Part shown: piece by piece, positions 9,120 through 17,512 of the stretch
How the letters are laid out: each line of letters starts with the position of its first letter
Position numbering within the stretch: the stretch's first letter is position 1
NCBI RefSeq assembly: GCF_023184515.1
Contig: NZ_JAAHBP010000012.1
Span: 226,298-290,297 of the forward strand
DNA length: 64,000 bases
Direction: 5' to 3'
Source: Streptomyces sp. D2-8
Lineage (GTDB): Bacteria; Actinomycetota; Actinomycetes; Streptomycetales; Streptomycetaceae
Translations under genes and position numbers: made by a program
The notes under the pieces: model-generated
What the model saw: the letters and a program-made list of their open reading frames with translations, nothing else
What the model was told of the DNA's origin: nothing
Database searches by the model: none

Positions 9120-10058
9120 TCAGGCTGTAACCGGTCGTTCGACCAAGGACAGCGCGAGCTGCGGAAGTTCTGTGAGATCGGCCGCTGCCCCACTCAACCA
9201 GTGCACCCGCGGGTCGCGCCTGAACCATGAATCCTGGCGGCGCGCGAAGCGCTTGGTGGCACGCACGGTCTCGGCCCGCGCTTCCTCGAGGGTGCACTCC
9301 CCGGCGAGCGCCGCGAGGACCTGCTGGTAGCCGAGCGCGCGCGAGGCCGTACGCCCTTCACGCAACCCCTGCGCCTCCAGCGCACGCACCTCGTCCACGA
9401 GGCCGGCGTCCCACATCCGGTCGACCCGGCGCGCGATGCGCTCGTCGAGCTCGGGGCGGGCCACGTCGACGCCGACCTGGAGGGTGTCGTACACCGAGTC
9501 GTGGCCGGGGAGGTTGGCCGTGAACGGCTTGCCGGTGATCTCGATCACCTCCAGGGCGCGCACGACCCGGCGGCCGTTGCTCGGCAGGATCGCGCGGGCT
9601 GCCTCGGGGTCGGCGGCGGCCAGGCGGGCGTGCAGCGCGCCGGAGCCGCGCAGCGTCAGTTCCTCCTCCAGGCGGGCGCGCACCTCGGGGTCGGTGCCGG
9701 GGAACTCCAGGTTGTCGACGGCCCCGCGCACATACAGTCCGGAGCCGCCGACCAGGATCGGCCAGCGGCCCTCGGCGAGCAGCGCGTCGATCCGCTCCCG
9801 GGCCAGGCGCTGGTACTCGGCGACGGACGCCGTGACGGTCACGTCCCAGATGTCCAGCAGGTGGTGGGGGACGCCGTCGCGCTCCTCGGGCGTCAGCTTG
9901 GCGGTGCCGATGTCCATCCCTCGGTAGAGCTGCATGGAGTCGGCGTTGACGACCTCGCCGCCGAGACGCTGGGCCAGGAAGACGCCCAGATCGGACTTTC
10001 CTGCCGCAGTTGGTCCGACGACGGCGATGACGCGGGGGGCGGGGGGTGCGCTGCTCAC
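9120..10058 (-). CDS. miaA: tRNA dimethylallyltransferase
   Basis: A 312-residue enzyme that adds a dimethylallyl group to N6 of A37 in tRNAs reading UNN codons. The P-loop GPTAAGKSD is near the N-terminus, followed by the family-typical NADSMQLYRGMDIGTAK. I use GTG 10058, which starts the protein just before the P-loop. The longer frame to 10274 would add a non-conserved extension. MiaB, which methylthiolates the MiaA product, is encoded 1.7 kb further along the same strand. Confidence 0.93.
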   Translation of the reverse strand: MSSAPPAPRVIAVVGPTAAGKSDLGVFLAQRLGGEVVNADSMQLYRGMDIGTAKLTPEERDGVPHHLLDIWDVTVTASVAEYQRLARERIDALLAEGRWPILVGGSGLYVRGAVDNLEFPGTDPEVRARLEEELTLRGSGALHARLAAADPEAARAILPSNGRRVVRALEVIEITGKPFTANLPGHDSVYDTLQVGVDVARPELDERIARRVDRMWDAGLVDEVRALEAQGLREGRTASRALGYQQVLAALAGECTLEEARAETVRATKRFARRQDSWFRRDPRVHWLSGAAADLTELPQLALSLVERPVTA

Positions 10059-10240
10059 CGCCCCAGTCTCGCAAACCTCGAACCCTGGTCTCGAACGAGT
10101 TACGTGACGCGACGGCCGCGGGGTCGTTGCCCGTTGCGAGGTTCCTGCCGCCGGATCGCAGAGGCGGTGGCCCGGGCCGCGCAAACTGACGCACCGGGCA
10201 ACGCGGGATTTCGCCCGCACGAGTAACGTATGGAGTGGAT

Positions 10241-10513
10241 ATGGGCGTTTTTGCACGACTTCTCCGGCGGTCAAAGGTCACGGCGGAGACGCCTGCGGCC
10301 GAGGCTCAGACCGACACGGCGAAGGCCGGGCCCGAGACGGAGGCGGCCGAGGCGACCGCGGAGACGAAGGACACCGACGGAGCCGAGGGCGCGGCGAAGC
10401 CGGCTGCCGAGGACACCACCGAGGTCACCGAGTCCGAGGGCGTCGACATCCCCAAGCAGCAGTCCACCGACAAGGCGGCCGACAACGAGGCCGGCGAGGG
10501 CGCCCGTACGTGA
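10241..10513 (+). CDS. Small acidic low-complexity protein
   Basis: A 90-residue protein starting MGVFARLLRRSK and continuing as an Ala/Glu/Thr/Asp-rich tail without predicted globular structure. GGAG lies 5 nt before ATG 10241; an in-frame GTG at 10235 is less well placed. It is divergent from miaA and 26 nt upstream of the next small gene, so the two are probably co-transcribed. Function unknown. The short basic, hydrophobic N-terminus might bind membrane. Confidence 0.65.
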   Translation: MGVFARLLRRSKVTAETPAAEAQTDTAKAGPETEAAEATAETKDTDGAEGAAKPAAEDTTEVTESEGVDIPKQQSTDKAADNEAGEGART

Positions 10514-10539
10514 CCGCCCCGCGCGAGGGAAGGTGAGCC

Positions 10540-10878
10540 ATGGGTCTCCTGGAGAACGTGAAAGCCAAGCTGGGCCCGGCCTTGGGCAAGGTCTCGGACC
10601 TCGCACACCGGCACGAGGGCAAGATCCACCACGGTCTCGACAAGGCAGCGCATGCCGTCGACAAGAGGACCAAGGGCAAGTACAGCGACAGGATCCAGTC
10701 AGGCACGGGCCGGGCCAAGCACGCCATGGACCGACTCACACACCATGGCGACACACCTCACACCGGCGGCACGACGGCGCCACCCGGGACAGGCCGGACG
10801 GCTCCCTCACGGGACGCGGCTCCCTCACCGGACGCGGGCGGCACTCCGCGTCCGGAGGCACCGCCTCCCACGTCCTGA
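10540..10878 (+). CDS. MT0933/Rv0909-like antitoxin-family protein
   Basis: A 112-residue protein. The first 65 residues resemble the small helical MT0933-type antitoxin family (ENVKAKLG, GKIHHGLDKAAHAVDKRTKGKYSDRI). The remainder is a Pro/Gly/Thr-rich tail. GGAAGG lies 6 nt before ATG 10540. No toxin gene is adjacent; the partner upstream is the acidic small protein. It may be an orphan member with another role. The assignment is by motif memory only. Confidence 0.65.
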   Translation: MGLLENVKAKLGPALGKVSDLAHRHEGKIHHGLDKAAHAVDKRTKGKYSDRIQSGTGRAKHAMDRLTHHGDTPHTGGTTAPPGTGRTAPSRDAAPSPDAGGTPRPEAPPPTS

Positions 10879-10932
10879 GCGCCCATCGGCGCAGCAGGTT
10901 CCGAGCGGGCATCGGCACTCTGACAGGCATAT

Positions 10933-10975
10933 CGGCGGACGGCCGCGGAGCACGAAGGCTCCCGGCCGTCCGCCG
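10933..10975. terminator. Bidirectional terminator
   Basis: A perfect 13-bp stem: CGGCGGACGGCCG (10933-10945) with CGGCCGTCCGCCG (10963-10975), loop 17 nt, between the convergent ends at 10878 and 10999. Confidence 0.75.
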
Positions 10976-10998
10976 TCTCCCGCGCTGTGCCGCCCGGT

Positions 10999-11712
10999 CT
11001 ACGACCAGGCGGCGACGACGTATCCCACGCCGTAGGGCGCGTCCTCGTACAGCAGGGAGCCGCCGAGGTCCGCGCCCTCGCCCGCGCCCGCCAGGACCTG
11101 CCAGGGGGCCCGGCCGGACACCTTCAGCTCGTGGGCCAGCCCGGTGTCCAGCCTGGTGAGTGCGGCCATGTCCGCCGCGCCGAGCGCCCGGGCGGCCTCC
11201 GCGTCGAAGGGCGCCGCCCGTTCGTCCAGGTAGCCCGGCGCCTTGAGTGTCCGGCACGCGCTGGCGTCACCCATCACCAGCAGGGCCACCCGCTCGTCCC
11301 GGGCGGCGATGTCCCTCCCGGTCCGCGCGCACAGCTCGGGCGGGTACGACTCCCCCACCCCGAGTCCCTCGACCGGGGCCTCCGACCATCCGGTGCGTTC
11401 CAGCAACCAGGCCGCCACCGCCAGCGCGTACGGCAGCCGCGGTTCCGTCTCAGCGCCTTCGGCCGCTCCCAGCCGCACGCCGAGGTCGACGCCGAAGCCC
11501 CGGAAGGACCCCTCTGTTCCCTCCGGGTACGCCTCGGGCCCGACGCTGTCCACCGGGCCGACGACCACGAGCCGGCCGGGCCTGGCGGCGGCGAGCACGC
11601 CCAGAGCGTCCGTGCAGGCGGCCCGCGCGGCATCCAGTTCCGGGGCGGCGCCTGCGGCCACCTCGGGGACCAGGAGGGGCGGGCAGGGGCAGACAGCGGC
11701 GGCGACAAGCAT
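10999..11712 (-). CDS. LigB-like (class III extradiol dioxygenase superfamily) protein, probably not a canonical dioxygenase
   Basis: A 237-residue protein between miaA and miaB. Its start, AAVCPCPPLLVPE, and the later VVVGPVDS and LLVMGDAS are reminiscent of the LigB fold. The usual first metal-binding motif PHPPL reads PCPPL here, and I find only one histidine (AHELKVSG) in the protein. The usual Fe(II) ligands therefore appear absent. Conserved placement next to the tRNA A37 modification genes may mean a link, but this is a guess. ATG 11712. Confidence 0.65.
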   Translation of the reverse strand: MLVAAAVCPCPPLLVPEVAAGAAPELDAARAACTDALGVLAAARPGRLVVVGPVDSVGPEAYPEGTEGSFRGFGVDLGVRLGAAEGAETEPRLPYALAVAAWLLERTGWSEAPVEGLGVGESYPPELCARTGRDIAARDERVALLVMGDASACRTLKAPGYLDERAAPFDAEAARALGAADMAALTRLDTGLAHELKVSGRAPWQVLAGAGEGADLGGSLLYEDAPYGVGYVVAAWS

Positions 11713-11770
11713 GATCGGCAGGGTAACTCTCAGGAGCCGCTGCTACCGCACAGGGCAGCGGCGGCCCGGC

Positions 11771-13285
11771 TCAGTCGCAGCCGCACCCGCTCGCCACGGC
11801 CGGCAGGGGCTCGGGCGCACCGATCCTCGGCAGGCCCAGCATCACGCCGACGGGCTTGGTCTTCTCGGCCGCGTTGCGCTTCTCCCAGGCGTCGCCCGCC
11901 CGCGTGCGCCGCACGTCGAGCACGGGGCCCTCGGCGAGGAGGTGGTGCGGGGCGGCGTAGGTGATCTCGACCGTGACCACGTCGCCGGGGCGGACCTCCT
12001 GGTCCGGCTTGGTGAAGTGGACGAGGCGGTTGTCGGGAGCCCGACCGGACAGACGGTGGGTGGCGTCGTCCTTGCGGCCCTCGCCCTCGGCGACCATCAG
12101 CTCCAGTGTGCGGCCGACCTGCTTCTTGTTCTCCTCCCAGGAGATCTCCTCCTGGAGGGCGACGAGCCGCTCGTAGCGCTCCTGGACGGCCTTCTTGGGG
12201 ATCTGGCCGTCCATCTCGGCGGCCGGGGTGCCGGGGCGCTTGGAGTACTGGAAGGTGAAGGCCTGAGCGAAGCGGGCCTCGCGCACCACGTGCAGCGTCT
12301 GCTCGAAGTCCTCCTCGGTCTCGCCGGGGAAGCCCACGATGATGTCGGTGCTGATCGCGGCGTGCGGGATGGCGGCGCGGACCTTCTCGATGATCCCCAG
12401 GAAGCGATCCTGGCGGTAGGAGCGGCGCATCGCCTTCAGGACCGGGTCCGAGCCGGACTGGAGCGGCATGTGCAGCTGCGGCATCACGTTCGGCGTCTCG
12501 GCCATCGCGGCGATGACGTCGTCGGTGAAGTCCCGCGGGTGCGGAGAGGTGAAGCGGACGCGCTCCAGGCCGTCGATCTTCCCGCAGGCGCGCAGCAGCT
12601 TGCTGAAGGCCTCGCGGTCGCCGATGTCGGAGCCGTACGCGTTGACGTTCTGACCGAGCAGCGTGATCTCGGAGACGCCCTCGGCGACCAGGGTCTCGAT
12701 CTCGGCGAGGATGTCGCCGGGGCGGCGGTCCTTCTCCTTGCCGCGCAGGGCCGGGACGATGCAGAAGGTGCAGGTGTTGTTGCAGCCGACGGAGATGGAG
12801 ACCCAGGCCGCGTACGCGCTCTCACGGCGGGTGGGCAGCGTCGAGGGGAACGCCTCCAGCGACTCGGCGATCTCGACCTGCGCCTCGTCCTGCACGCGGG
12901 CGCGCTCCAGCAGGACGGGCAGCTTGCCGATGTTGTGCGTGCCGAAGACGACGTCCACCCAGGGCGCCCTCTTCACGATGGTGTCGCGGTCTTTCTGCGC
13001 GAGGCAGCCGCCGACCGCGATCTGCATGCCGGGGCGGCTAGCCTTCTTCGGGGCGAGGTGACCGAGGTTGCCGTACAGCTTGTTGTCGGCGTTCTCACGC
13101 ACGGCGCAGGTGTTGAAGACGACGACGTCCGCCTCGTCGGCGCCCTCGGGGGCGCGGACGTAGCCCGCGTCCTCCAGCAGTCCGGACAATCGCTCGGAGT
13201 CGTGGACGTTCATCTGGCACCCGTAGGTGCGTACCTCGTATGTGCGCGTGCCGCCCACTGACTGGCTCCGGTCGATGCTGCTCAT
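11771..13285 (-). CDS. miaB: tRNA-2-methylthio-N6-dimethylallyladenosine synthase
   Basis: A 504-residue radical-SAM methylthiotransferase acting on i6A37 of tRNA. The N-terminal UPF0004 domain starts YEVRTYGCQMN with its cluster cysteines. The radical-SAM triad is CNNTCTFC (about 166). A TRAM domain follows (about 385-455). The C-terminal tail ends in GCGCD. It acts after MiaA. ATG 13285. Confidence 0.95.
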   Translation of the reverse strand: MSSIDRSQSVGGTRTYEVRTYGCQMNVHDSERLSGLLEDAGYVRAPEGADEADVVVFNTCAVRENADNKLYGNLGHLAPKKASRPGMQIAVGGCLAQKDRDTIVKRAPWVDVVFGTHNIGKLPVLLERARVQDEAQVEIAESLEAFPSTLPTRRESAYAAWVSISVGCNNTCTFCIVPALRGKEKDRRPGDILAEIETLVAEGVSEITLLGQNVNAYGSDIGDREAFSKLLRACGKIDGLERVRFTSPHPRDFTDDVIAAMAETPNVMPQLHMPLQSGSDPVLKAMRRSYRQDRFLGIIEKVRAAIPHAAISTDIIVGFPGETEEDFEQTLHVVREARFAQAFTFQYSKRPGTPAAEMDGQIPKKAVQERYERLVALQEEISWEENKKQVGRTLELMVAEGEGRKDDATHRLSGRAPDNRLVHFTKPDQEVRPGDVVTVEITYAAPHHLLAEGPVLDVRRTRAGDAWEKRNAAEKTKPVGVMLGLPRIGAPEPLPAVASGCGCD

Positions 13286-13348
13286 GGGGACAAGGGTAGG
13301 CGGTCGGCGAACGTGACTCGGCCGCCTGTGGACAACCCCGCATCCGGC

Positions 13349-13741
13349 TCAGGGCTCGATGAGTCCGGCCCTGATCGCGTACCGGGTCAGCTCCAGGCGG
13401 TCGCGCATGCCGAGTTTCTGGAGGAGGTTGGCCCGGTGGCGCTCGACCGTCTTGGCGCTGATGAAGAGGAGTTCGCCGATCTCCTTCGAGGTGTGGCCCT
13501 CCGCGACCAGCTTGAGGATCTCCTCCTCGCGTTCGGTGATGGCCCGTTCCGGCAGGCCGTCGCCGCGGTGCAGCCGCTCCAGGTAGGAGCGGACGAGGGT
13601 GCGTTCGGCGCCGGGGTAGATGAACGGCTCGTCGCGCACGGCCGCCCGGCAGGCCTCGACGAGGTCGCGGTCGGCGACGGACTTGAGGACGTAGCCGCTG
13701 GCCCCGGCCCTGAGCGCCTCGAAGAAGTACTCCTCGTTGTC
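13349..13741 (-). pseudogene. Remnant of a NarL/LuxR-type response regulator (C-terminal part)
   Basis: The frame encodes the end of a receiver domain (NEEYFFEALRAGASGY, then VLKSV with the conserved Lys) and a complete LuxR helix-turn-helix (LTEREEEIL-like block AITEREEEILKLV, TSKEIGELLFISAKTVERH). The receiver's N-terminal part, with the phosphorylated Asp, is missing. Just upstream the sequence changes into a sensor kinase in another frame. A start at GTG 13639 could still express the 96-residue DNA-binding domain. In Streptomyces coelicolor this position, next to miaB, holds an intact kinase/regulator pair (from memory SCO5784/SCO5785). It therefore looks like a deletion scar. Confidence 0.75.
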
Positions 13742-14097
13742 GCCGGTCCCGCTACCACCGGCCGGGAGCCAGGACGCAGCAGGTCCGCGGTGGCCATGGC
13801 CCGGTCCAGCCGCTGCAGGGGCACCAGGCCGAACCGCAGCACGAGCGCGTTGCCGGCGAGCAGCAGCACCAGGCCGCCGAGCAGAACGAGGGCCTCACCC
13901 GCGAGGACGGGGGTGGACACGGTGACCGGGCCGAGCAGCAGCGCCGTGGCCAGGACCAGGCCGGCGGCGTTGAGCGAGAAGATCCGCCAGAACAACGACA
14001 CGCTTCCGAATCCGCTCCTTCCCGCCTTCACGCAGTGCACCGCCCCCGCCGGCCTCTCCGGCGACCGGCCGCTGCGTATATCCGTCACGACACCCAT
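13742..14097 (-). pseudogene. Remnant of a sensor histidine kinase (N-terminal part)
   Basis: From ATG 14097 the frame encodes about 115 recognisable residues: a cytoplasmic start (MGVVTDIRSGRS), two membrane segments (LNAAGLVLATALLLG and LLGGLVLLLAGNALVLRF) and the beginning of a HAMP domain (VPLQRLDRAMATADLLRPG). After GSRPVVAG the reading frame no longer encodes kinase sequence. It runs out of frame through the regulator remnant downstream. The periplasmic sensor, histidine and ATPase domains are absent. The junction is at about 13742-13760. Confidence 0.75.
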
Positions 14098-14207
14098 GTC
14101 GTCACCGTACGGCCGGATGGGAGCATGCGGACTTGACCCGTCCGATGGTCGACCCCGTTCACCAGACGGGCAAAGTGTGACAAACAAGACGAACAAGGGG
14201 AAGCAAC

Positions 14208-14693
14208 GTGTCAGCTCCGCGCCTGAGGGCGACGCCGCTACCGGGGATCGGGGTCCAGTACGACCTGGAGACCCGGGAACACCGCCATCTGTCGGTGGTG
14301 GCGCACCGCGACGGCACGCGCACGGTGAACGTGTACCGGGCCGACGATCCCGACTCGTGCGCGCAGTCGCTGCGGCTGACCGGTTCGGAGGCGGGTTCGC
14401 TGATCGACGCGCTGTCGCCGTCCCACCACAGCCCGAGCCTGCTGTACACCACGGACCTGGGGCTGGTCGCCGAGCGGATCGAGGTGGCCGCGACCTCGCG
14501 CTGGAACGGGCGGGTGCTGGGCGACATGCGGATGCGGACGGAGACGGGGGCGTCCGTGGTGGCCGTGCTGCGCCGGGCCGAGGCCATCCCGTCGCCCGCG
14601 CCGGACTTCCGGCTGGCCGGCGGTGACACGCTGATCGTCGTCGGCACCCGTGAGGGCGTCGACGCGGCCGCGACCATACTCGGGCGGGAGTGA
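14208..14693 (+). CDS. Cation/proton antiporter regulatory subunit (KhtT/TrkA-C type)
   Basis: A 161-residue soluble protein. The N-terminal half starts LPGIGVQYDLETRE; the C-terminal half resembles a TrkA-C (RCK_C) ligand-binding domain ending with GDTLIVVGTREGVDAAATIL. GTG 14208 has AAGGGGAAG upstream. The antiporter starts 4 nt after its stop, so the pair is translationally coupled. By analogy with KhtT/KhtU it would gate K+ (or Na+)/H+ exchange in response to a nucleotide or pH. Confidence 0.82.
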   Translation: MSAPRLRATPLPGIGVQYDLETREHRHLSVVAHRDGTRTVNVYRADDPDSCAQSLRLTGSEAGSLIDALSPSHHSPSLLYTTDLGLVAERIEVAATSRWNGRVLGDMRMRTETGASVVAVLRRAEAIPSPAPDFRLAGGDTLIVVGTREGVDAAATILGRE

Positions 14694-14697
14694 GCCG

Positions 14698-15915
14698 TTG
14701 CACTCCGCGGTTCTGCTCATCGAGTTCGGTTCCATCATTCTCGGCCTCGGCCTGCTCGGCCGGTTCGCCGCCCGGTTCCAGCTCTCGCCGATACCCCTGT
14801 ACCTCCTGGCCGGTCTGGCCTTCGGTGAGGGCGGTCTGCTGCCGCTGGGCGCGAGCGAGGAGTTCATCGCCACGGGCGCGGAGATCGGCGTCATCCTGCT
14901 GCTGTTGATGTTGGGCCTGGAGTACACGGCGAGCGATCTGGTCTCCAACCTCAAGACCCACTACCCGTCCGGTCTGGTCGACTGCGCCCTCAACGCGCTG
15001 CCCGGGGCGGCCGTGGCGCTGCTGCTCGGCTGGGGTCCGGTGGCCGCCGTCGTGCTGGCCGGTGTCACCTGGATCTCGTCGTCCGGCGTGATCGCGAAGG
15101 TGCTCGGTGATCTGGGCCGGGTCGGCAACCGGGAGACGCCGGTGATCCTCAGCGTGCTGGTGCTGGAGGATCTGGCGATGGCGGTGTACCTGCCCATCGT
15201 CACGGCGCTGGTCGCGGGAGCCGGGCTGATGGCCGGGAGTGTGACCCTGGCCATCGCGCTGGGCGCGGCCGGGCTCGTGCTGTTCCTGGCCTTGCGCTAC
15301 GGCAGGCTCATCTCGCGGTTCGTCTCCAGCGACGACCCGGAGAAGCTGCTGCTGGTCGTGCTGGGCCTGACGATCCTGGTCGCGGGTGTCGCGCAGCAGC
15401 TCCAGGTGTCGGCGGCGGTGGGGGCCTTCCTGGTGGGCATCGCGCTGTCCGGGGAGGTCGCGGAAGGTGCGCACACTCTGCTGAGCCCGCTGCGCGACCT
15501 GTTCGCGGCGGTCTTCTTCGTCTTCTTCGGGCTGCACACCGACCCGTCGAGCATCCCGCCCGTCCTGCTGCCCGCTCTAGGGCTGGCCGTCGTCACCGCG
15601 CTGACGAAGATCGCCACCGGGTACTGGGCGGCCCGCCGGGCCGGGATCTCCGTCAAGGGCCGCTGGCGGGCGGGCGGCGCGCTGGTGGCCCGCGGCGAGT
15701 TCTCGATCGTCATCGCCGGCCTGGCCGTCGCGGCGGGTATCGAACCGTCCCTCGGTCCCCTGGCCACGGCCTACGTGCTGATCCTGGTCGTTCTGGGTCC
15801 GCTCACCGCGCGCTACACGGAGCCGGTGGCGGCCCGGTGGGCCCGGCGCCGCGAGCCCCATCGCCCGGAGCCCGCGCCCCGGGCGACCGAGGCCGAGGCA
15901 CCGGTCGCCGACTGA
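14698..15915 (+). CDS. CPA2-family cation/proton antiporter
   Basis: A 405-residue membrane protein with about 12 hydrophobic segments, from LLIEFGSIILGLGLLG to GPLATAYVLILVVLGPL. Family-like features are the inverted-repeat NhaA/CPA2 fold (LTILVAGVAQQL, GAFLVGIALSG, FFVFFGLHTDP) and a short basic/acidic cytoplasmic tail. I use TTG 14698, because GGGAG sits 7 nt upstream at the end of the regulatory-subunit gene. No ATG fits. It probably exchanges K+ or Na+ for protons across the plasma membrane, together with the upstream subunit. Confidence 0.87.
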   Translation: MHSAVLLIEFGSIILGLGLLGRFAARFQLSPIPLYLLAGLAFGEGGLLPLGASEEFIATGAEIGVILLLLMLGLEYTASDLVSNLKTHYPSGLVDCALNALPGAAVALLLGWGPVAAVVLAGVTWISSSGVIAKVLGDLGRVGNRETPVILSVLVLEDLAMAVYLPIVTALVAGAGLMAGSVTLAIALGAAGLVLFLALRYGRLISRFVSSDDPEKLLLVVLGLTILVAGVAQQLQVSAAVGAFLVGIALSGEVAEGAHTLLSPLRDLFAAVFFVFFGLHTDPSSIPPVLLPALGLAVVTALTKIATGYWAARRAGISVKGRWRAGGALVARGEFSIVIAGLAVAAGIEPSLGPLATAYVLILVVLGPLTARYTEPVAARWARRREPHRPEPAPRATEAEAPVAD

Positions 15916-15980
15916 GGAGGGGGTGAGCCGGGCGGCCCGGGCCCTGGTGACCCGGTGCGTGCTCCCCGGAGCGACCCGGG

Positions 15981-16388
15981 TCAGGCGCCCCCGCCCGGCA
16001 CCCACCCCTGCTTGCGCAGCACCCCGGGCACGTCGGGCACCTCGTAGTGCTCCCCCTTGAGGACCTTGCCGTCCTCCCGGCGGGAGACCGAGCCGTCGGG
16101 GCCGATCTTCGTCATGTTGGAGCGGTGGATCTCGGCGAGCACCGCGTCCAGGTCGATGCCGTGCACGAGGGCGGTGCCGTACGCGACGTAGACCACATCG
16201 GCCAGCTCGTGGGCGAGCCGGTCGAGCGGGCCCCGCACCGACACCTCGGCGACCTCCGCGGCCTCCTCCGCGAGGAGTTCGCCGCGATGGGCCGCGAGGT
16301 CCGGGGAGACCTCCGTCGGCGTACCGCGGGCGTCCAGGCCGAAGGCGCGGTGGAATTCACGGACCAGGTCGGCGGGCGAAGAGCTCAT
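15981..16388 (-). CDS. MazG-like nucleotide pyrophosphohydrolase
   Basis: A 135-residue all-alpha NTP pyrophosphohydrolase-like protein. The metal-binding pattern is visible as ELLAEEAAEVAEV (ExxE) and HELADVVYVAYG (ExxD). The C-terminal half (SNMTKIGPDGSVSRREDGK, then VLKGEHY) is typical of the phage/HisE-like subgroup. It likely hydrolyses non-canonical or excess (d)NTPs in the cytosol. ATG 16388 has no ribosome site but lies 7 nt after TACAGT, suggesting a leaderless transcript. Confidence 0.85.
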   Translation of the reverse strand: MSSSPADLVREFHRAFGLDARGTPTEVSPDLAAHRGELLAEEAAEVAEVSVRGPLDRLAHELADVVYVAYGTALVHGIDLDAVLAEIHRSNMTKIGPDGSVSRREDGKVLKGEHYEVPDVPGVLRKQGWVPGGGA

Positions 16389-16395
16389 GGGGGCG

Positions 16396-16401
16396 ACTGT
16401 A
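16396..16401 (-). promoter_or_regulatory. Putative -10 box for leaderless MazG-like transcript
   Basis: TACAGT on the minus strand ends 7 nt before ATG 16388, which has no Shine-Dalgarno sequence. Confidence 0.45.
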
Positions 16402-16482
16402 GTGGCGGCCACTGACACCCCGCCCTCACCCGGTGCCCCCTGCCCTGGTCAGGGAGGCACCCCGGCTGGCAGGATCGCCCGC

Positions 16483-17484
16483 ATGTCCAGAACGCTCCCC
16501 CCGATCGGCAGGCGCCGGGCCCTGCAGGGCGGCACCGCCGCCCTCGTGGTCCTCGGCCTGCTGCTGTGGTGGCTGCGCCCCTGGGCCGAGGAGCCGCCGA
16601 GCGGGACCATCACGTTCAGAACGGGCACCCGCGCGGGGGTCTACCACGAGTACGGGGAGCTCCTGCGCAACGAGATCGACAAGGACATGCCCGACCTGAA
16701 GGTGCGGCTGCTGACCAGCGCCGGCTCGCAGGAGAACGTCGCCGACGTGGCGACCGGCAAGTCCGACTTCGCGATCGCCGCGGCCGACGCGGTCGCCACG
16801 TACAAGCTCGACAACGGCCCGGGCGCCGACCGGCTGCGCGGCCTCGCCCGCCTGTACGACGACTACGTCCAGCTCGTCGTGCCGCCGGACTCGGACATCC
16901 GCACCGTCGCCGACCTGCGGGGCAAGCGCGTGGCCATAGGGCTGCCCGACTCCGGCGTACGGCTGATAGCCAACGGTGTGCTCAAGGCCGCCGGTATCGA
17001 CCCGGAGAAGGACATCAAACCGTCCTCGGACGGCATCGACACCGGGCCCAAGCGGCTGGGGCACGGCCTCGACGCGTTCTTCTGGTCGGGCGGGGTGCCC
17101 ACGGACGGTCTCAGCCGGCCGGCCAAGAAGTCGGCATCGGCCTTCCGGTTCGTGCCGATCGACGCCACGCTCGTGGCCAAGCTGCACGACCAGGGCGGCG
17201 CCACGCGCTACTACCGCGCCACCAAGATGCCGGAGTCGGCCTATCCCACCATCCAGCGCGGCCACGCGGTGCCGACCCTGGCGGTGTCCAACGTGCTGCT
17301 CACCCGCAGCGACATGGATCCGCGGCTCACCGAGTGGCTCACCCGTACGGTGCTCGACAGCCGGGACCTCATCGGCGCGACCGTCCACTCCGCCCAGCTG
17401 GTCGACGTCCGCACGGCGATCTACACCGACCCGCTGCAACTGCACGTCGGCGCCCAGCGCTACTACCAGTCGGTCAAGCCTTAG
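16483..17484 (+). CDS. TAXI-family TRAP-type solute-binding protein
   Basis: A 333-residue protein with one N-terminal hydrophobic segment (GTAALVVLGLLLWWL) that anchors or exports it. A periplasmic-binding fold of the TAXI (TRAP-associated extracytoplasmic immunogenic) type follows: GTITFRTGTRAGVYHEYG, LLTSAGSQENV, DFAIAAADAV and LRGKRVAIGLPDSGVR. The family binds glutamate or related carboxylates. No TRAP membrane subunits are adjacent, but a two-component system is directly downstream on the opposite strand. This may mean a sensing role. ATG 16483; AGGA lies 9 nt upstream. Confidence 0.8.
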   Translation: MSRTLPPIGRRRALQGGTAALVVLGLLLWWLRPWAEEPPSGTITFRTGTRAGVYHEYGELLRNEIDKDMPDLKVRLLTSAGSQENVADVATGKSDFAIAAADAVATYKLDNGPGADRLRGLARLYDDYVQLVVPPDSDIRTVADLRGKRVAIGLPDSGVRLIANGVLKAAGIDPEKDIKPSSDGIDTGPKRLGHGLDAFFWSGGVPTDGLSRPAKKSASAFRFVPIDATLVAKLHDQGGATRYYRATKMPESAYPTIQRGHAVPTLAVSNVLLTRSDMDPRLTEWLTRTVLDSRDLIGATVHSAQLVDVRTAIYTDPLQLHVGAQRYYQSVKP

Positions 17485-17512
17485 CGCGCGAACCCTCCGC
17501 CGTCGCCTTCCA

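Noticed and set aside
10540..10878. Complete toxin-antitoxin module
   Set aside because: Only the antitoxin-like protein is present; the neighbour is an acidic low-complexity protein, not a toxin.
14098..15537. Long minus-strand frame over the antiporter continuing from the kinase remnant
   Set aside because: It is Arg/Pro/Gly-rich shadow sequence; the antiporter on the plus strand has clear membrane segments and codon bias.
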